The notes under the pieces: model-generated | Told to the model about the DNA's origin: nothing | Seen by the model: the letters and a program-made list of their open reading frames with translations, nothing else | Databases searched by the model: none | Shown: piece by piece, positions 11,243 to 21,027 of the stretch | How positions within the stretch are numbered: position 1 is the first letter of the stretch | Layout of the letters: each line of letters opens with the position of its first letter | NCBI GenBank assembly: GCA_001972305.1 | Contig: BDDD01001781.1 | Span: 231,114 to 295,113, forward strand | Source: Cephalotus follicularis | Taxonomy: Eukaryota; Streptophyta; Magnoliopsida; Oxalidales; Cephalotaceae | Direction of reading: 5' to 3' | Length of the DNA stretch: 64,000 nucleotides | Translations under genes and position numbers: made by a program

Positions 11243-11783
11243 ATGGAATTGAATATGTCAAACAAGGAAAGCATGTCCATCTCAAAGCCTCCATTTTTTA
11301 TGGAAACAACTATAGTCATTGGAAGGCAAAGATGACTATATTTATTCAAGCTCTTGACTTCAACCTATGGGACATCATCATTGACGGCCCCGAACTTCCT
11401 CACATCATCTCGCAAGAAGGTATCAAAACCCTCAAACCGAGAAGCTCATACACGGATGATGATCGAAAGAAGGTACAATTAAATGCTAAAGCCAAACATG
11501 TGATTATATTTGCTTTAAATTCAAATGAATTCAATAGAGTATCATCATGTGCTACGGCTAAAGAGATGTGGGATAGATTAGAGGTTACCTATGAAGGTAC
11601 CAACCAAGTCAAGGATGCAAAAATAAATATGCTTGTAAGAGAATACGAAATGTTCTCTATGAAGGAAAACGAAAACATTTCCGGTATGTTTGTTAGATTT
11701 ACAAATATTATTAATTCCTTACAATATTTGAATAAATGCTACACTAATAGTGAGATGGTAAGAAAGATACTTAGGTGTCTACC
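11243..11783 (+). pseudogene. gag: C4 gag, N-terminal part, one frameshift, cut by gap
   Basis: Copia gag (UBN2-type), the particle-forming protein. I choose ATG 11243, which gives MELNMSNKESMSISKPPFF; sense then shifts frame and continues with MTIFIQALDFNLWDIIIDGP... to RCL at the gap edge. The shift is explained by one missing T in the run 11294-11299: restoring the length would join the two frames at the usual Y-x-x-W motif of this gag family. Conserved blocks NAKAKHVIIFALNSNEFNRVSSC, AKEMWDRLEVTYEGT and MKENENISGMFVRFTNIINSL are intact. The C-terminus and zinc knuckle must lie in the unsequenced gap. The homopolymer position means it may be an assembly error. Confidence 0.85.
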
Positions 11784-12405
11784 NNNNNNNNNNNNNNNNN
11801 NNNNNNNNNNNNNNNNNNNNNNNNNNNNNNNNNNNNNNNNNNNNNNNNNNNNNNNNNNNNNNNNNNNNNNNNNNNNNNNNNNNNNNNNNNNNNNNNNNNN
11901 NNNNNNNNNNNNNNNNNNNNNNNNNNNNNNNNNNNNNNNNNNNNNNNNNNNNNNNNNNNNNNNNNNNNNNNNNNNNNNNNNNNNNNNNNNNNNNNNNNNN
12001 NNNNNNNNNNNNNNNNNNNNNNNNNNNNNNNNNNNNNNNNNNNNNNNNNNNNNNNNNNNNNNNNNNNNNNNNNNNNNNNNNNNNNNNNNNNNNNNNNNNN
12101 NNNNNNNNNNNNNNNNNNNNNNNNNNNNNNNNNNNNNNNNNNNNNNNNNNNNNNNNNNNNNNNNNNNNNNNNNNNNNNNNNNNNNNNNNNNNNNNNNNNN
12201 NNNNNNNNNNNNNNNNNNNNNNNNNNNNNNNNNNNNNNNNNNNNNNNNNNNNNNNNNNNNNNNNNNNNNNNNNNNNNNNNNNNNNNNNNNNNNNNNNNNN
12301 NNNNNNNNNNNNNNNNNNNNNNNNNNNNNNNNNNNNNNNNNNNNNNNNNNNNNNNNNNNNNNNNNNNNNNNNNNNNNNNNNNNNNNNNNNNNNNNNNNNN
12401 NNNNN
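11784..12405. other. assembly gap (622 N)
   Basis: A run of 622 undetermined bases. By position it should hold the end of gag, its zinc knuckle and the protease of C4. The reading frame happens to stay the same across the gap, but its true length is unknown. Confidence 0.99.
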
Positions 12406-12582
12406 ATTAATTTAAATGACCTTCAAAATCAAAATGTAAAATGCCTTGTCTCCTTAAATGAAGATAGTTGGATGTGGCATAGAAGGCTTGGACATGTGAG
12501 TATGAGAACAATTGCAAAAATTTTGAAATGTGACCTTGTTAAAGTTCTTCCAAAATTGAGTTTTCAAAAATATAAGTTGTGA
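12406..12582 (+). pseudogene. pol: C4 pol, pre-integrase zinc domain with nonsense mutation
   Basis: In-frame with the integrase-RT frame that follows. MWHRRLGHVSM is the pre-integrase H-H motif. TGA at 12580-12582 sits where the first cysteine of the C-x-x-C half of the H-H-C-C zinc site is expected (KL-stop-DACQQGK follows), so one Cys-codon change both stops translation and removes a zinc ligand. The sequence after the stop is otherwise sound, so the lesion looks recent or could be a sequencing error. Confidence 0.85.
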
Positions 12583-14481
12583 GATGCTTGCCAACAAGGT
12601 AAACAAATAAGAGCAAGTTTTAAACCTACAAACATTGTTGCAACTTCTAGGCCACTTGAACTACTCCATATGGATCTCTTTGGACCAATAAACATAAGAA
12701 GCTTAGGAGGTAAATCTTATGCCTATGTTATTGTTGATGATTACACTAGGTACACTTGGGTTTACTTTTTAGCACACAAAAGTGAAACTTTTACTTTCTT
12801 TGCCAACTTTTGTAAAGTTGTTCAAAAGGAAAAAGGACTTTCAATTTTGAAAATTAGAAGTGACCATGGCAAAGAATTTGAAAATAATATTTTTGATGAT
12901 TATTGCATTAAAAATGGTTTTAAACATGACTTTTCAACCCCTAGGACTCCTCAACAAAATGGAGTTGTTGAAAGGAGAAATAGAACTTTGGAAGAAATGA
13001 CAAGAACAATGCTTTACGAAAATGATTTACCAAAGTATTTTTGGGCCGAAGCCACAAACACCGCATGCTATATTTTAAATAGAACATCAATAAGGCCTAT
13101 TCTAAAAAAGACTCCATACGAGTTATGGAAGGACAGAAAGCCTAACATTTGTTACTTTCGTGCCTTCGGATGCAAATTCTTCATTCACAACAACGTAAAA
13201 GACCAACCTGGTAAGTTTGACTCGAAAGTGGACGAAGGTATATTTCTTGGCTACTCTCTCACTAGTAAAGGTTATAGATGTTTCAATAAACGCACTTTAT
13301 TAGTTGAAGAATCTATGCATGTTGTATTTGATGAATTGCATGATTCAAGTTCACATGTGCATGATAGTATAGATTTTAATGAACCTTTGGTGGACCTAGA
13401 TATAGAACCTAAGGAAAATTACCAAAAAGAACTTATGGAGAAGACTTATAAGGTAGTTAGAGAACACCCACATGAGGCTATCATAGGTGACATTCAACAA
13501 GGAATTAGAACTAGATCTAGAGCAAACACATGTAACTATGTTGCATTCCTATCTCACCTAGAACCCAAAAACTTTGTAGAAGCGGAAAAAGATGAATATT
13601 GGATTTTAGCTATGCAAGAAGAGCTAAACCAATTTGATAGAAACAAAGTTTGGTTTTTAGTACCTAGACCAAAGGACCATTTGGTTATAGGAACCAAATG
13701 GGTGTTTAGAAATAAAATGGATGATCAAGGAACCATCATTAGAAAGAAGGCTAGACTAGTTGCCCAAGGCTATTCACAAGAAGAAGGTATAGACTATGAT
13801 CAGACTTATGCCCCGGTTGCTAGACTAGAATCCATTAGATTGTTGCTTGCATTTGCATGTTTTAATAATTTCAAATTATATCAAATGGATGTGAAAAGCG
13901 CATTTTTAAATGGTTTTATTAAAGAAGATGTATATGTTGAACAACCTCAAGGTTTTGAGGACCCTCACTTTCCAAACCATGTTTTCAAGTTAAATAAAGC
14001 TTTATATGGACTTAAACAAGCTCCTCGTGCTTGGTATGAGCATTTGACAAAGTTTTTAATTGAAAATGATTTTAAAGGTGGAAATGTTGATATCACTCTT
14101 TTTACAAAATCCAAAGGTAATGATTTACTTGTTGTTCAAATTTATGTTGACGATATTATCTTTGGATCTACTAATGACCTTTTATGCAAGGAATTTTCAA
14201 ATACAATGAAAGCTGAATTTGAAATGAGTTTAATGGGAGAGCTCAACTATTTTCTTGGACTACAAGTCACACAAAACAAAGAAGGGATCTTCATCAACCA
14301 AACAAAATATACAAAGGATATTCTCAAGAAGTTTGGGATGGAGAATGCTAAAACGAGCAAGAAAAAACGTCGACTTCTTTTCTGGAAATTCTATGCTTTA
14401 CAAAATAAAGTCGACTTCTTTTCTGGAAAATTTCTTATGAAAATCACGTCGATCTCTTTTGAAAAACATCGATCTCTTTGA
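12583..14481 (+). CDS. pol: C4 integrase and reverse transcriptase; RNase H missing
   Basis: Integrase core: the first Asp is in HMDLFGP (12670-12684), then SDHGKEF and VVERRNRT, giving D-x62-D-x35-E spacing, the DD35E arrangement. The RT (RVT_2) begins NKVWFLVPRPKDHLVIGTKWVF and holds ARLVAQGY, YQMDVKSAFLNG, KALYGLKQAPRAWY and the catalytic YVDD (14143-14154). These convert packaged RNA to cDNA and insert it. The frame keeps reading for about 40 codons past FGMENAKTS, but from about 14361 it is TCGA-array sequence, not protein family sequence. Copia RNase H, normally some 120-150 residues after this point, is absent, so the element would need RNase H from elsewhere. AT-rich codon use is typical of copia. 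Confidence 0.88.
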   Translation, partial: DACQQGKQIRASFKPTNIVATSRPLELLHMDLFGPINIRSLGGKSYAYVIVDDYTRYTWVYFLAHKSETFTFFANFCKVVQKEKGLSILKIRSDHGKEFENNIFDDYCIKNGFKHDFSTPRTPQQNGVVERRNRTLEEMTRTMLYENDLPKYFWAEATNTACYILNRTSIRPILKKTPYELWKDRKPNICYFRAFGCKFFIHNNVKDQPGKFDSKVDEGIFLGYSLTSKGYRCFNKRTLLVEESMHVVFDELHDSSSHVHDSIDFNEPLVDLDIEPKENYQKELMEKTYKVVREHPHEAIIGDIQQGIRTRSRANTCNYVAFLSHLEPKNFVEAEKDEYWILAMQEELNQFDRNKVWFLVPRPKDHLVIGTKWVFRNKMDDQGTIIRKKARLVAQGYSQEEGIDYDQTYAPVARLESIRLLLAFACFNNFKLYQMDVKSAFLNGFIKEDVYVEQPQGFEDPHFPNHVFKLNKALYGLKQAPRAWYEHLTKFLIENDFKGGNVDITLFTKSKGNDLLVVQIYVDDIIFGSTNDLLCKEFSNTMKAEFEMSLMGELNYFLGLQVTQNKEGIFINQTKYTKDILKKFGMENAKTSKKKRRLLFWKFYALQNKVDFFSGKFLMKITSISFEKHRSL

Positions 14482-14640
14482 AACATGTCGACTTCTTTTC
14501 AAACGCGTCTATGCTTTTTAAAACGCAGCGTTTTCTGTATCGATTTCTTTCGTTCATTTAAAGAACGCGTCGACTTCTTTTTAATCACGTCGACGACTTT
14601 TACTCAGAAATCGACTTCTTCATAAAAATGTCGATCTTAT
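14361..14640. repeat. TCGA-palindrome array inside C4, between RT and extra ORF
   Basis: About a dozen units such as ACGTCGACTTCTTTTC and CATCGATCTCTTT, similar to but distinct from the array in the C4 LTRs. It begins exactly where RNase H should start and ends about 200 bases before the extra ORF. The next 200 bases (14641-14843) are CT-rich. Confidence 0.85.
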
Positions 14641-14843
14641 GTTCATTTATCACTTCTACCATATTTTGAGCATTTCAAATTTTTTTTCTCTCTCTGATTT
14701 TTTCTTTCAAAAATCATTCTACTATTTCGAAAAACATCTTCTAAACCTATTTCCATCTTCAAAAACTTTTTTCCTCTCCTCCAATCCGTCTGTTTTCTGC
14801 ATTCTCTGTGCTTTCTCATTGTGCACTCCAACTGTTTGTAAAA

Positions 14844-16168
14844 ATGGTTAGATCGAAACTTGCTGCCAAAAAGAAGGGTGCTTCATCCTCTCAGCCACCG
14901 AAATCTGCTAAAAAGCAGAGGCTTGAGATTAGAGAACCTTCTCCTGACCCTGCTCTCCAATCGGATTCCGAATTCGAAGAGCAAGTCCCTGTCCCTCTTA
15001 GGAATGTCATTTTTTGTGGACAAAAGAGTCATGGGAGGCAGAAACATAGACTTAGATTTCTGTTCTTCCGAGTTTTCTTTTGTGTCTTGGTTAGATGATC
15101 TCCATCTCCTCCCTCTTGTTCAAATTTCTGACCCTTTTTACATAAAATTGGTCAAGGAATTTTACTCCAACCTTCGAATGGTTTCTAGCCCCAATGAGGG
15201 ATTTGCACTGTCCTCATCTGTTAAAAGGGGAGAGAATTTATCTAAATGCTAGGATTTTAGCATCTATCTTACACATTCCACATACCGGTTTATATGTTTT
15301 TGAACACAAAAAATGGCCGGAGGTTGAGGGTTTTCACCCTAACCAAATTTTGTCTCTTTTGTACCCAAATGATCCAAATGTTAATCCAAATATGGCACTG
15401 ACCACCAATAGATTGTCAGTGGACCATAGACTTCTCCACCATCTTATTGTACATCAAATTCTACCCACCAGTGGAGGGTATGCAAAATTGTCTAGGATGC
15501 AAGTTTTTCTTATGTGGTGCATCCTTTCCAAAATTGAGTTTTGTTTTCCTCTCCTCATGCTCAAGACTATGGTTAGAGCATTCTCACCAAAGAAATCAGT
15601 TCTACCATTTGGCTCTATTCTTACCAAAGTCTTCCTACATTGTCATATTCGGCTAGAAGGAGAGATAGCAACCAAATTGAAGAAAGAAGACACGTACAAC
15701 AAGAGTACTTTGAATCGGATGGGATGGAAGAAACAGGAAGGGATTTGGACTTATTGCCCCAAAGTGGATCAAGGGCCAAGGATTGCTATTGAAGAGCAAC
15801 AAGAGAACCCTCCTTGGGAAGCTCAAGGAGAAGCTGCACCTGCTCAGGCTCAAGCTCAAGGAAGCTCTTCATCTACTGATTATGGCAGAGTGATGGAGTT
15901 CATGTGTTCTCAATTTGCTTCCATGCAAGCCTCTCTTGATGATAAATTTAAGCAAGTCAACACGCGACTCACTAGATTGGAGAACGATCATAAAATACTT
16001 CATTCCGACTACGAAAATGTTGATGACACCATCTTCTACGATCTAAAAGTCGTTAAGAGGCATCTAAAAAGAATGGAACGAAAACTTGCCGACTCCAAGA
16101 CTATTGATCGTTGTGAAGAGACTTCGGGAGATGAATCCGAGTCCGATGCCCCTCCTCCTGCTGCCTAA
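14844..16168 (+). pseudogene. C4 extra 3' ORF, putative plant transposon protein type, two frameshifts
   Basis: The first ATG after a CT-rich leader opens MVRSKLAAKKKGASSSQPPKSAKK, a basic, Ser/Pro-rich head. After a frame change come GRNIDLDF, LLPLVQISDPFYIKLVKEFYSNL and, after another, ERIYLNARILASILHIPHTG, which I recognise as the domain annotated in plants as putative plant transposon protein. An Ala/Gln-rich linker (EAAPAQAQAQGSSSS) and a C-terminal charged helical stretch (about residues 240-310 of the last frame, coiled-coil-like) end in an acidic tail. Both shifts fit one extra base in a short homopolymer: T at 15010-15015 and A at 15223-15226. Sireviruses often carry an extra (so-called env-like) ORF here. 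Function is unknown; no signal peptide or clear membrane helix is visible. Confidence 0.75.
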
Positions 16169-16489
16169 TCTTGTTGTTGTTTCTGTTTTGTGTTTTGTGT
16201 TTTGTTTGTTTTTTTAGTTGTGTTGTAATAAAACTAAGTGTGTATTTATTGTTTTGTAAGACAATGTTTGTTAATGAATTTATGATATTAATGAAATGTT
16301 TATGTGTTTATGAGATAATTTTTATACAGTCTTACGAATTGTGTTGTATGATTATGCTTTTGATTTATGATATAATTGTGTTGAATGAATGTGTTTTATC
16401 AATTATTGCCGATAATTATGTTCATTGCCCATATTTTGATTTTTTTTTGCATAATGCCTATATTCACTCTCTTTACCCTAGCTTATATT

Positions 16490-16828
16490 AAGGGGGAGCT
16501 AATGATTTCTGCCTTTTGTAGTACTTTTTGATGCTATACAAAAAAGGGGGAGAAATGCTAATGGCTCAAAAGAAATTGTTATGGGGAGAAATATGTTATG
16601 CTTGGGGAGAAATGCTAACATTTGAGTTTATGAGTTTATGGAGAAAAGGCTCAATATGGGAAATTAAGACTAAAACTCATAACTCAGTGCTTATTTGATA
16701 TTGCATGAACATTACAATTGCTTACATTATAATTTGTCTCTATTAGTATTCTCTTATATTTTTAAATTGGTATTACTTTAATTAATGCCTTTTGAGCAAA
16801 TTTTTGTCATCATCAAAAAGGGGGAGAT
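16490..16828 (+). promoter_or_regulatory. C4 multiple polypurine tracts
   Basis: Purine runs of the same type recur at 16490-16499, 16540-16555, 16582-16591, 16602-16610 and 16816-16828 (AAAAAGGGGGAGA, the last, abutting the 3' LTR). The last primes plus-strand DNA; the others repeat its GGGGAGAAATG context. Serial polypurine tracts are characteristic of Sireviruses. The rest of this stretch (16169-16489) is T-rich and non-coding. Confidence 0.8.
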
Positions 16829-18092
16829 TGTTGACGATTTAGTCTCAATCCTTGTTTTGATGATAACATATTTGCATTTAACAAATTTACTTGATGTGCA
16901 AGAAATTACAAGTTCAATACCAAAGCAAAAATAACATCTGCAGAAGAAGACATCGACTCTCAAGGAATGACATCGAAGTCCGTACAGAAAGACATCGACT
17001 CCTTTAAAGAAGACATCAACGCCTTTCATGCCAGAAGTTACAGGACAATTTCAAGTGAAGACATCGATGCTTATCAGTAAAGACATCGACGTCCGTACGA
17101 AAGAAGTCGATCCCTATCTTCAAGACATCGACGTCTTTAGGTGCCAAAGTTACAGGACAATTTCGAGTGAAGACCTCGACGTCCGTACGAAAGACATCGA
17201 CGCCTTTCAATAGACATCGACGCCTTTCTAGAGCTACCTGCATTTCCCAGAAAATACATCGACTCCCACAGAAGAAGACGATATGATGTTCAAAGATTCA
17301 AATCCTGGAGATTTCCCAGAAAAGACATCGACTCCTTTAAAAAGACATCGTCGTCTTTTTAAATGAACAAGACCCGGGAAACATGGAAAGGCTAATACGA
17401 GCACTTCCAACGGCTATCAGCTATAAAGACATCACCGCCTTTTGAATGAAGTCGACGTCTTTATGTCAGCAGAAGACAAATTCAAATATTGCAACTACAC
17501 ATTATTAAATCAAAAGCTTCCATGATTTATGCAACGGCTACAAATCTTTTATGCCTATAAAAGGAAGATTGAAACCTCAGAATATTAACAACAATTCAGA
17601 ATTATTCACATCAATCACACAACATCAAGAGATTTCATATTCAAAGCATTCTAGTGTGTAAAAAGCTCAAAGTGCTCTATATTGCTCTACAAAGCTTCTA
17701 AGCTTTATTCTTTGAGATTATTTGAGTGTTTCATATTGAGAGCTGTATTTTTCATACCTACCTATTTGAGAGGTTATATTGTAAACACTTTTATCATTGC
17801 TTGTAAAAGAGGAGAATCCTCTAAGATCTTGAGGTCAAGGTCTTGTGATTGAGGTCAATCACGAAATTGTGAGGTGTAACGAATTGCTGCCTTAATCAAT
17901 TCGAGATAGTGGAAACTCAAGGAGCTCCCTTGGGAAAAGTGGACATAGGCAAGAGTTAGCCGAACCACTCTAAATTCGGAGAAGTTTTTTTTTCTTTCCT
18001 TGACTCTTTACATTTAAAGTTTTAAATTTCCGATATTTACTTCAATATTCAATTCACCCCCTTCTTGTATATTGCAAGAGTGTTTTATTTCA
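16829..18092 (+). repeat. C4 3' LTR (1264 bases)
   Basis: TGTTGACGATTTAG...GTTTTATTTCA. Near-identical to the 5' LTR outside the array. In the array (16947-17462) blocks present once in the 5' LTR, such as GTTACAGGACAATTTC, occur twice, and the order of the GTACGAAAGAAGTCGATCCC block differs. TATA box at 17556-17562. Confidence 0.92.
16947..17462. repeat. TCGA-palindrome array of C4 3' LTR
   Basis: Same unit type as 10108-10550 but longer by about 70 bases and internally rearranged, with one duplicated composite block (17038-17110 and 17145-17200). LTRs of one element are made from one template, so the array changed after or during the last transposition. Confidence 0.88.
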
Positions 18093-18973
18093 GTAGCCAG
18101 TTTGGAAGAGATATTGAGAAGTTCATGAGGCTGAATCCACCCAGCTTCAAAGGAGAACTTGATGCTACTGTTGCTAAGAGATGGCTGCAAGACCTGGAGA
18201 AGATCTTTGAAGTGATGGACTGTACTGATGCTCAGAAGCTGAAGTTTGCTGTATACCGCCTATGGGGTGAGGCCACTCATTGGTGGGAAATGGTTAAGGC
18301 GAAATGGGAATCACAGAGGTTGGACAGCACTTGGGACAGATTCCAGACAGAATTCCTGGAGAGTTATGTTCCACGTATTGAGAAAGACCGACGAGAGACG
18401 GAGCTCTTAGAGTTGCGACAGGGAGAGATGACTGTGGTGGAATATCAGGCAAGATTCATGGAGCTAGCCAGACATTCACCTTTTCTGGTAGCTGATGAGG
18501 AGAAGAAGATTCAGAGATTCTTGAGAGGTCTGCGACCGGATGTTCGGTCAAGGATCACAGCTATGGAGCTGAGGACATTTGTGGAGGTTGCTCAGAAAGC
18601 AAGACTGTTGGAGACGATATCCAGCGAGGACCGGGCTGAGGGAGCTCATGCAAAGGAGAGTAAGCAGAGTCCTACACAGTCACGACCGGCATCGTCAAAG
18701 TGGCAAGATGGTGGTTCTTCGACGAAGTCGTCAAAGAACAAGTCTCAACAGACAGCTTCACAAGGTACTCCTAGCCAGGGGAGTAATGCTACATCTGGAG
18801 GATGCTATTACTATGGTCGTACCGGCCATCAACAAAAAGATTGCATGAGATTCAATGGTTGGTGATTGAGGTGCGGGGCACCTGGTCATTTGGTGAAGGA
18901 CTGTCCAAAGAGTCCTGCTACAGCGCCTACTGGACCGGGGAGTGGTAGCGGTGCGGCGGCGGGACCGTCATAG
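18093..18973 (+). pseudogene. gag: G2 gag, C-terminal half with two zinc knuckles
   Basis: Resumes gag directly after C4. FMRLNPPSFKG, LQDLEKIFEVMDC, RLWGEATHWWEMVK, WDRFQTEFLESYVP and LRQGEMTVVEYQARFMELARHSPFL are the classic chromovirus retrotransposon-gag blocks. A Ser/Gln-rich linker leads to CYYYGRTGHQQKDC, a CCHC knuckle with its second Cys replaced by Tyr, then TGA at 18863-18865, then a second knuckle CGAPGHLVKDC in the same frame. Another TAG lies at 18971-18973. The frame is open from the C4 LTR, so the Met upstream at 18065 belongs to C4 and is not a gag start. Confidence 0.85.
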
Positions 18974-19513
18974 AGGAGGGATACCGGCAAGGGCATCGTA
19001 AAAGGTAGAATTTTTGTACTTGCTCAGACAGAGGTTCCAGAGTCGACTTATGTTGTTGGAGGTACTCTGTATATATATGGTTATTCTGCTAGAGTACTGA
19101 TGGATTCTGGAGCATCACATTCCTTTATATCTGTACGTTTTGCATCTTGTTTAGATGTTACCCCTGACTGCATGTCATACATACTTGATGTGAGTACACC
19201 GACTGGGACTTCCATGTATACTGACTCGGTATATAGGAGTTGTGAGATGTCTATGGCAGGCATTTCCTTGTATGCCGATTTGATTGTGCTGCCTATTCAT
19301 GACTTCGATGTTATATTGGGGATGGATTGGCTATCGGCACACTGTGCTCGTATGGATTGCTACCATAAGACTGTGGATTTTTGTCTGCCCGATGGAACGA
19401 CTTTTCAGTTCAAGGGAGACAAGGGATTCTCGACACCGATCATATCTTTTATCCGAGCATCGAGATACCTAGAGAAGGGATGCGAGGGATATCTGGCCTA
19501 TGTGATTGATTGA
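18974..19513 (+). pseudogene. pol: G2 aspartic protease
   Basis: Same frame as gag. RIFVLAQTEVPESTYVV leads to VLMDSGASHSFIS, with the DSG catalytic triad of retroviral-type aspartic proteases at 19103-19111, then DVILGMDWLSAH, the conserved C-terminal I-L-G-M-D-W-L block. It would cleave the gag-pol polyprotein inside the particle. Flanked by TAG 18971-18973 and TGA 19511-19513, so it could not be made as part of a full polyprotein. Confidence 0.85.
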
Positions 19514-20988
19514 AGGAAAGAGAAAGGCGTGAGCTTGGAGGAAATTCCAGCTGTGTGCGAATTTCCAGATGTATTTCCTGATGACTTGGGGTCTTTGCCA
19601 CCGAGGAGAAATATGGAGTTTGTTATCGATCTTATACCAGGTACAGCTCCTATTTCTAAAGCATCGTATAGAATGGCTCCTGCAGAATTGAGGGAACTGA
19701 AATTACAGTTGCAAGAATTAATCAATAAGGGTTTTATTCGACCAAGTGTTTCCCCGTGGGGAGCACCTGTACTGTTTGTCAAGAAGAAGGATGGGTCAAT
19801 GAGGCTCTGTATCGACTACCGAATGTTGAACAAGGCAACTATCAAGAACAAGTATCCCTTACCCCACATTGAGGAGTTGTTTGATCAGTTGCAAGGATCA
19901 AGGGTGTTTTCCAAGCTCGACTTGAGGTCAGGATATCACAAACTGAGAGTAAGAGAAGGAGACATTGAGAAGACTTCCTTCCGGACGCGGTATGGTCACT
20001 ACGAGTTCCTAGTGATGCCGTTTGGTGTTACCAATGCACCAGCAGATTTTATGTCATTGTTGAATGACGTATTCTGACCATACCTGGATCAGTTTGCCGT
20101 TGTGTTTATTGATGACATACTAGTATATTCAAGGACCGAGGAGGAGCACGCTCATCATCTGAGGCTAGTATTGCAAGTTCTCAGAGAACACTGGTTGTAC
20201 GCCAAGTTTGGAAAGTGTGAGTTCTGGCTTGACCATGTGATCTTTCTTTCTCACATAGTATCTGGAGAAGGCTTGACGGTGGATCCGTCAAAGACTGAAG
20301 TGTTACGAGACTGGCCGCAACCGAAGAATGTGACGGAGGTACACAGTTTCCTTGGATTAGCGAGATATTACAGGAGGTTCATCCAGAACTTTTCAAGGAT
20401 AGCTGAGCCCTTGACTAGACTGACCCAGAAGAAGACTCCTTTTGTTTAGGATGAAGATTGTGAGGCTAGTTTTCGTGAACTAAAGGATCGGTTGGTTTCC
20501 ACTCCTGTTTTGGCATTACCTGATGGTAATGAAGGCTTTGCAGTGTATAGTGATGCATCAGGTAAGGGTTTGCGCTGTGTATTGATGCAGCGAGGCAGAG
20601 TGATTGCATATTCCTCGAGGAAGCTAAAGTTGTATGAAGAAAACTACCCGACTCATGACCTTGAGCTTGCAGCTATTGTCTTCGCCCTTCAGAAGTGGAG
20701 GCACTATCCTTATGAGGCACAGTTTGAGATCTTCACCGATCACAACAGCTTGAGGTACCTGTTTGTCAGGACACACTGAACATGAGACAACATAGGTGGG
20801 TAGAATTCTTTAATGATTATGATTGTAGTGTTCAGTACCACCCGGGGAAAGCGAATGTAGTCGTTGATGCCTTAAGACGCAAGGCTATGCTTGCCAGTGC
20901 GATGGTGTCGCAATGGAAGATGTTGGAAGACTTCCAAGAGTGGTCTCCGTTTAATCAGTCATCGGGGATCTTTTTGGCTGACATGTGA
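19514..20988 (+). pseudogene. pol: G2 reverse transcriptase and RNase H, four lesions
   Basis: RT (from [65 protein letters not shown]; catalytic FIDD at 20105-20116), then RNase H ([45 protein letters not shown] with its acidic residues). In-frame stops: TGA 20075-20077 (expected Arg before PYLDQF), TAG 20447-20449 (expected Trp in PFV-stop-DEDC), TGA 20986-20988. A frameshift near 20765-20781 separates LRYLF from NMRQHRWVEF. The two TGA and one TAG are all explicable by methyl-cytosine deamination on one or other strand (CGA to TGA, TGG to TAG). Confidence 0.88.
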
Positions 20989-21027
20989 GTACAACCTGTG
21001 TTACTGGATCACATCAGGAATGCATAA

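Larger units (their letters stand above)
9991..18092 (+). mobile_element. C4: Sirevirus-like Ty1/copia element nested in G2 gag
   Basis: LTRs 9991-11185 and 16829-18092, tRNA-iMet primer-binding site, UBN2-type gag, integrase and RT, an additional 3' reading frame, and repeated polypurine tracts ending in ATCAAAAAGGGGGAGATTG just before the 3' LTR. Extra 3' ORF plus multiple polypurine tracts are established marks of the Sirevirus (SIRE/Maximus) lineage. RNase H is absent. A perfect 5-bp TSD is not found: the left flank ends GATGGT and the right begins GTAGCC, so only GT is shared. Pol carries few lesions, which together with its nested position argues for a fairly young insertion. Confidence 0.9.

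Noticed and set aside
11775..12410. 211-codon frame made of undetermined residues
   Set aside because: It is the assembly gap, not sequence.
9986..18097. A 5-bp TSD for C4
   Set aside because: Left flank GATGGT and right flank GTAGCC share only GT; I cannot support a duplication although the gag sense rejoins across the element.
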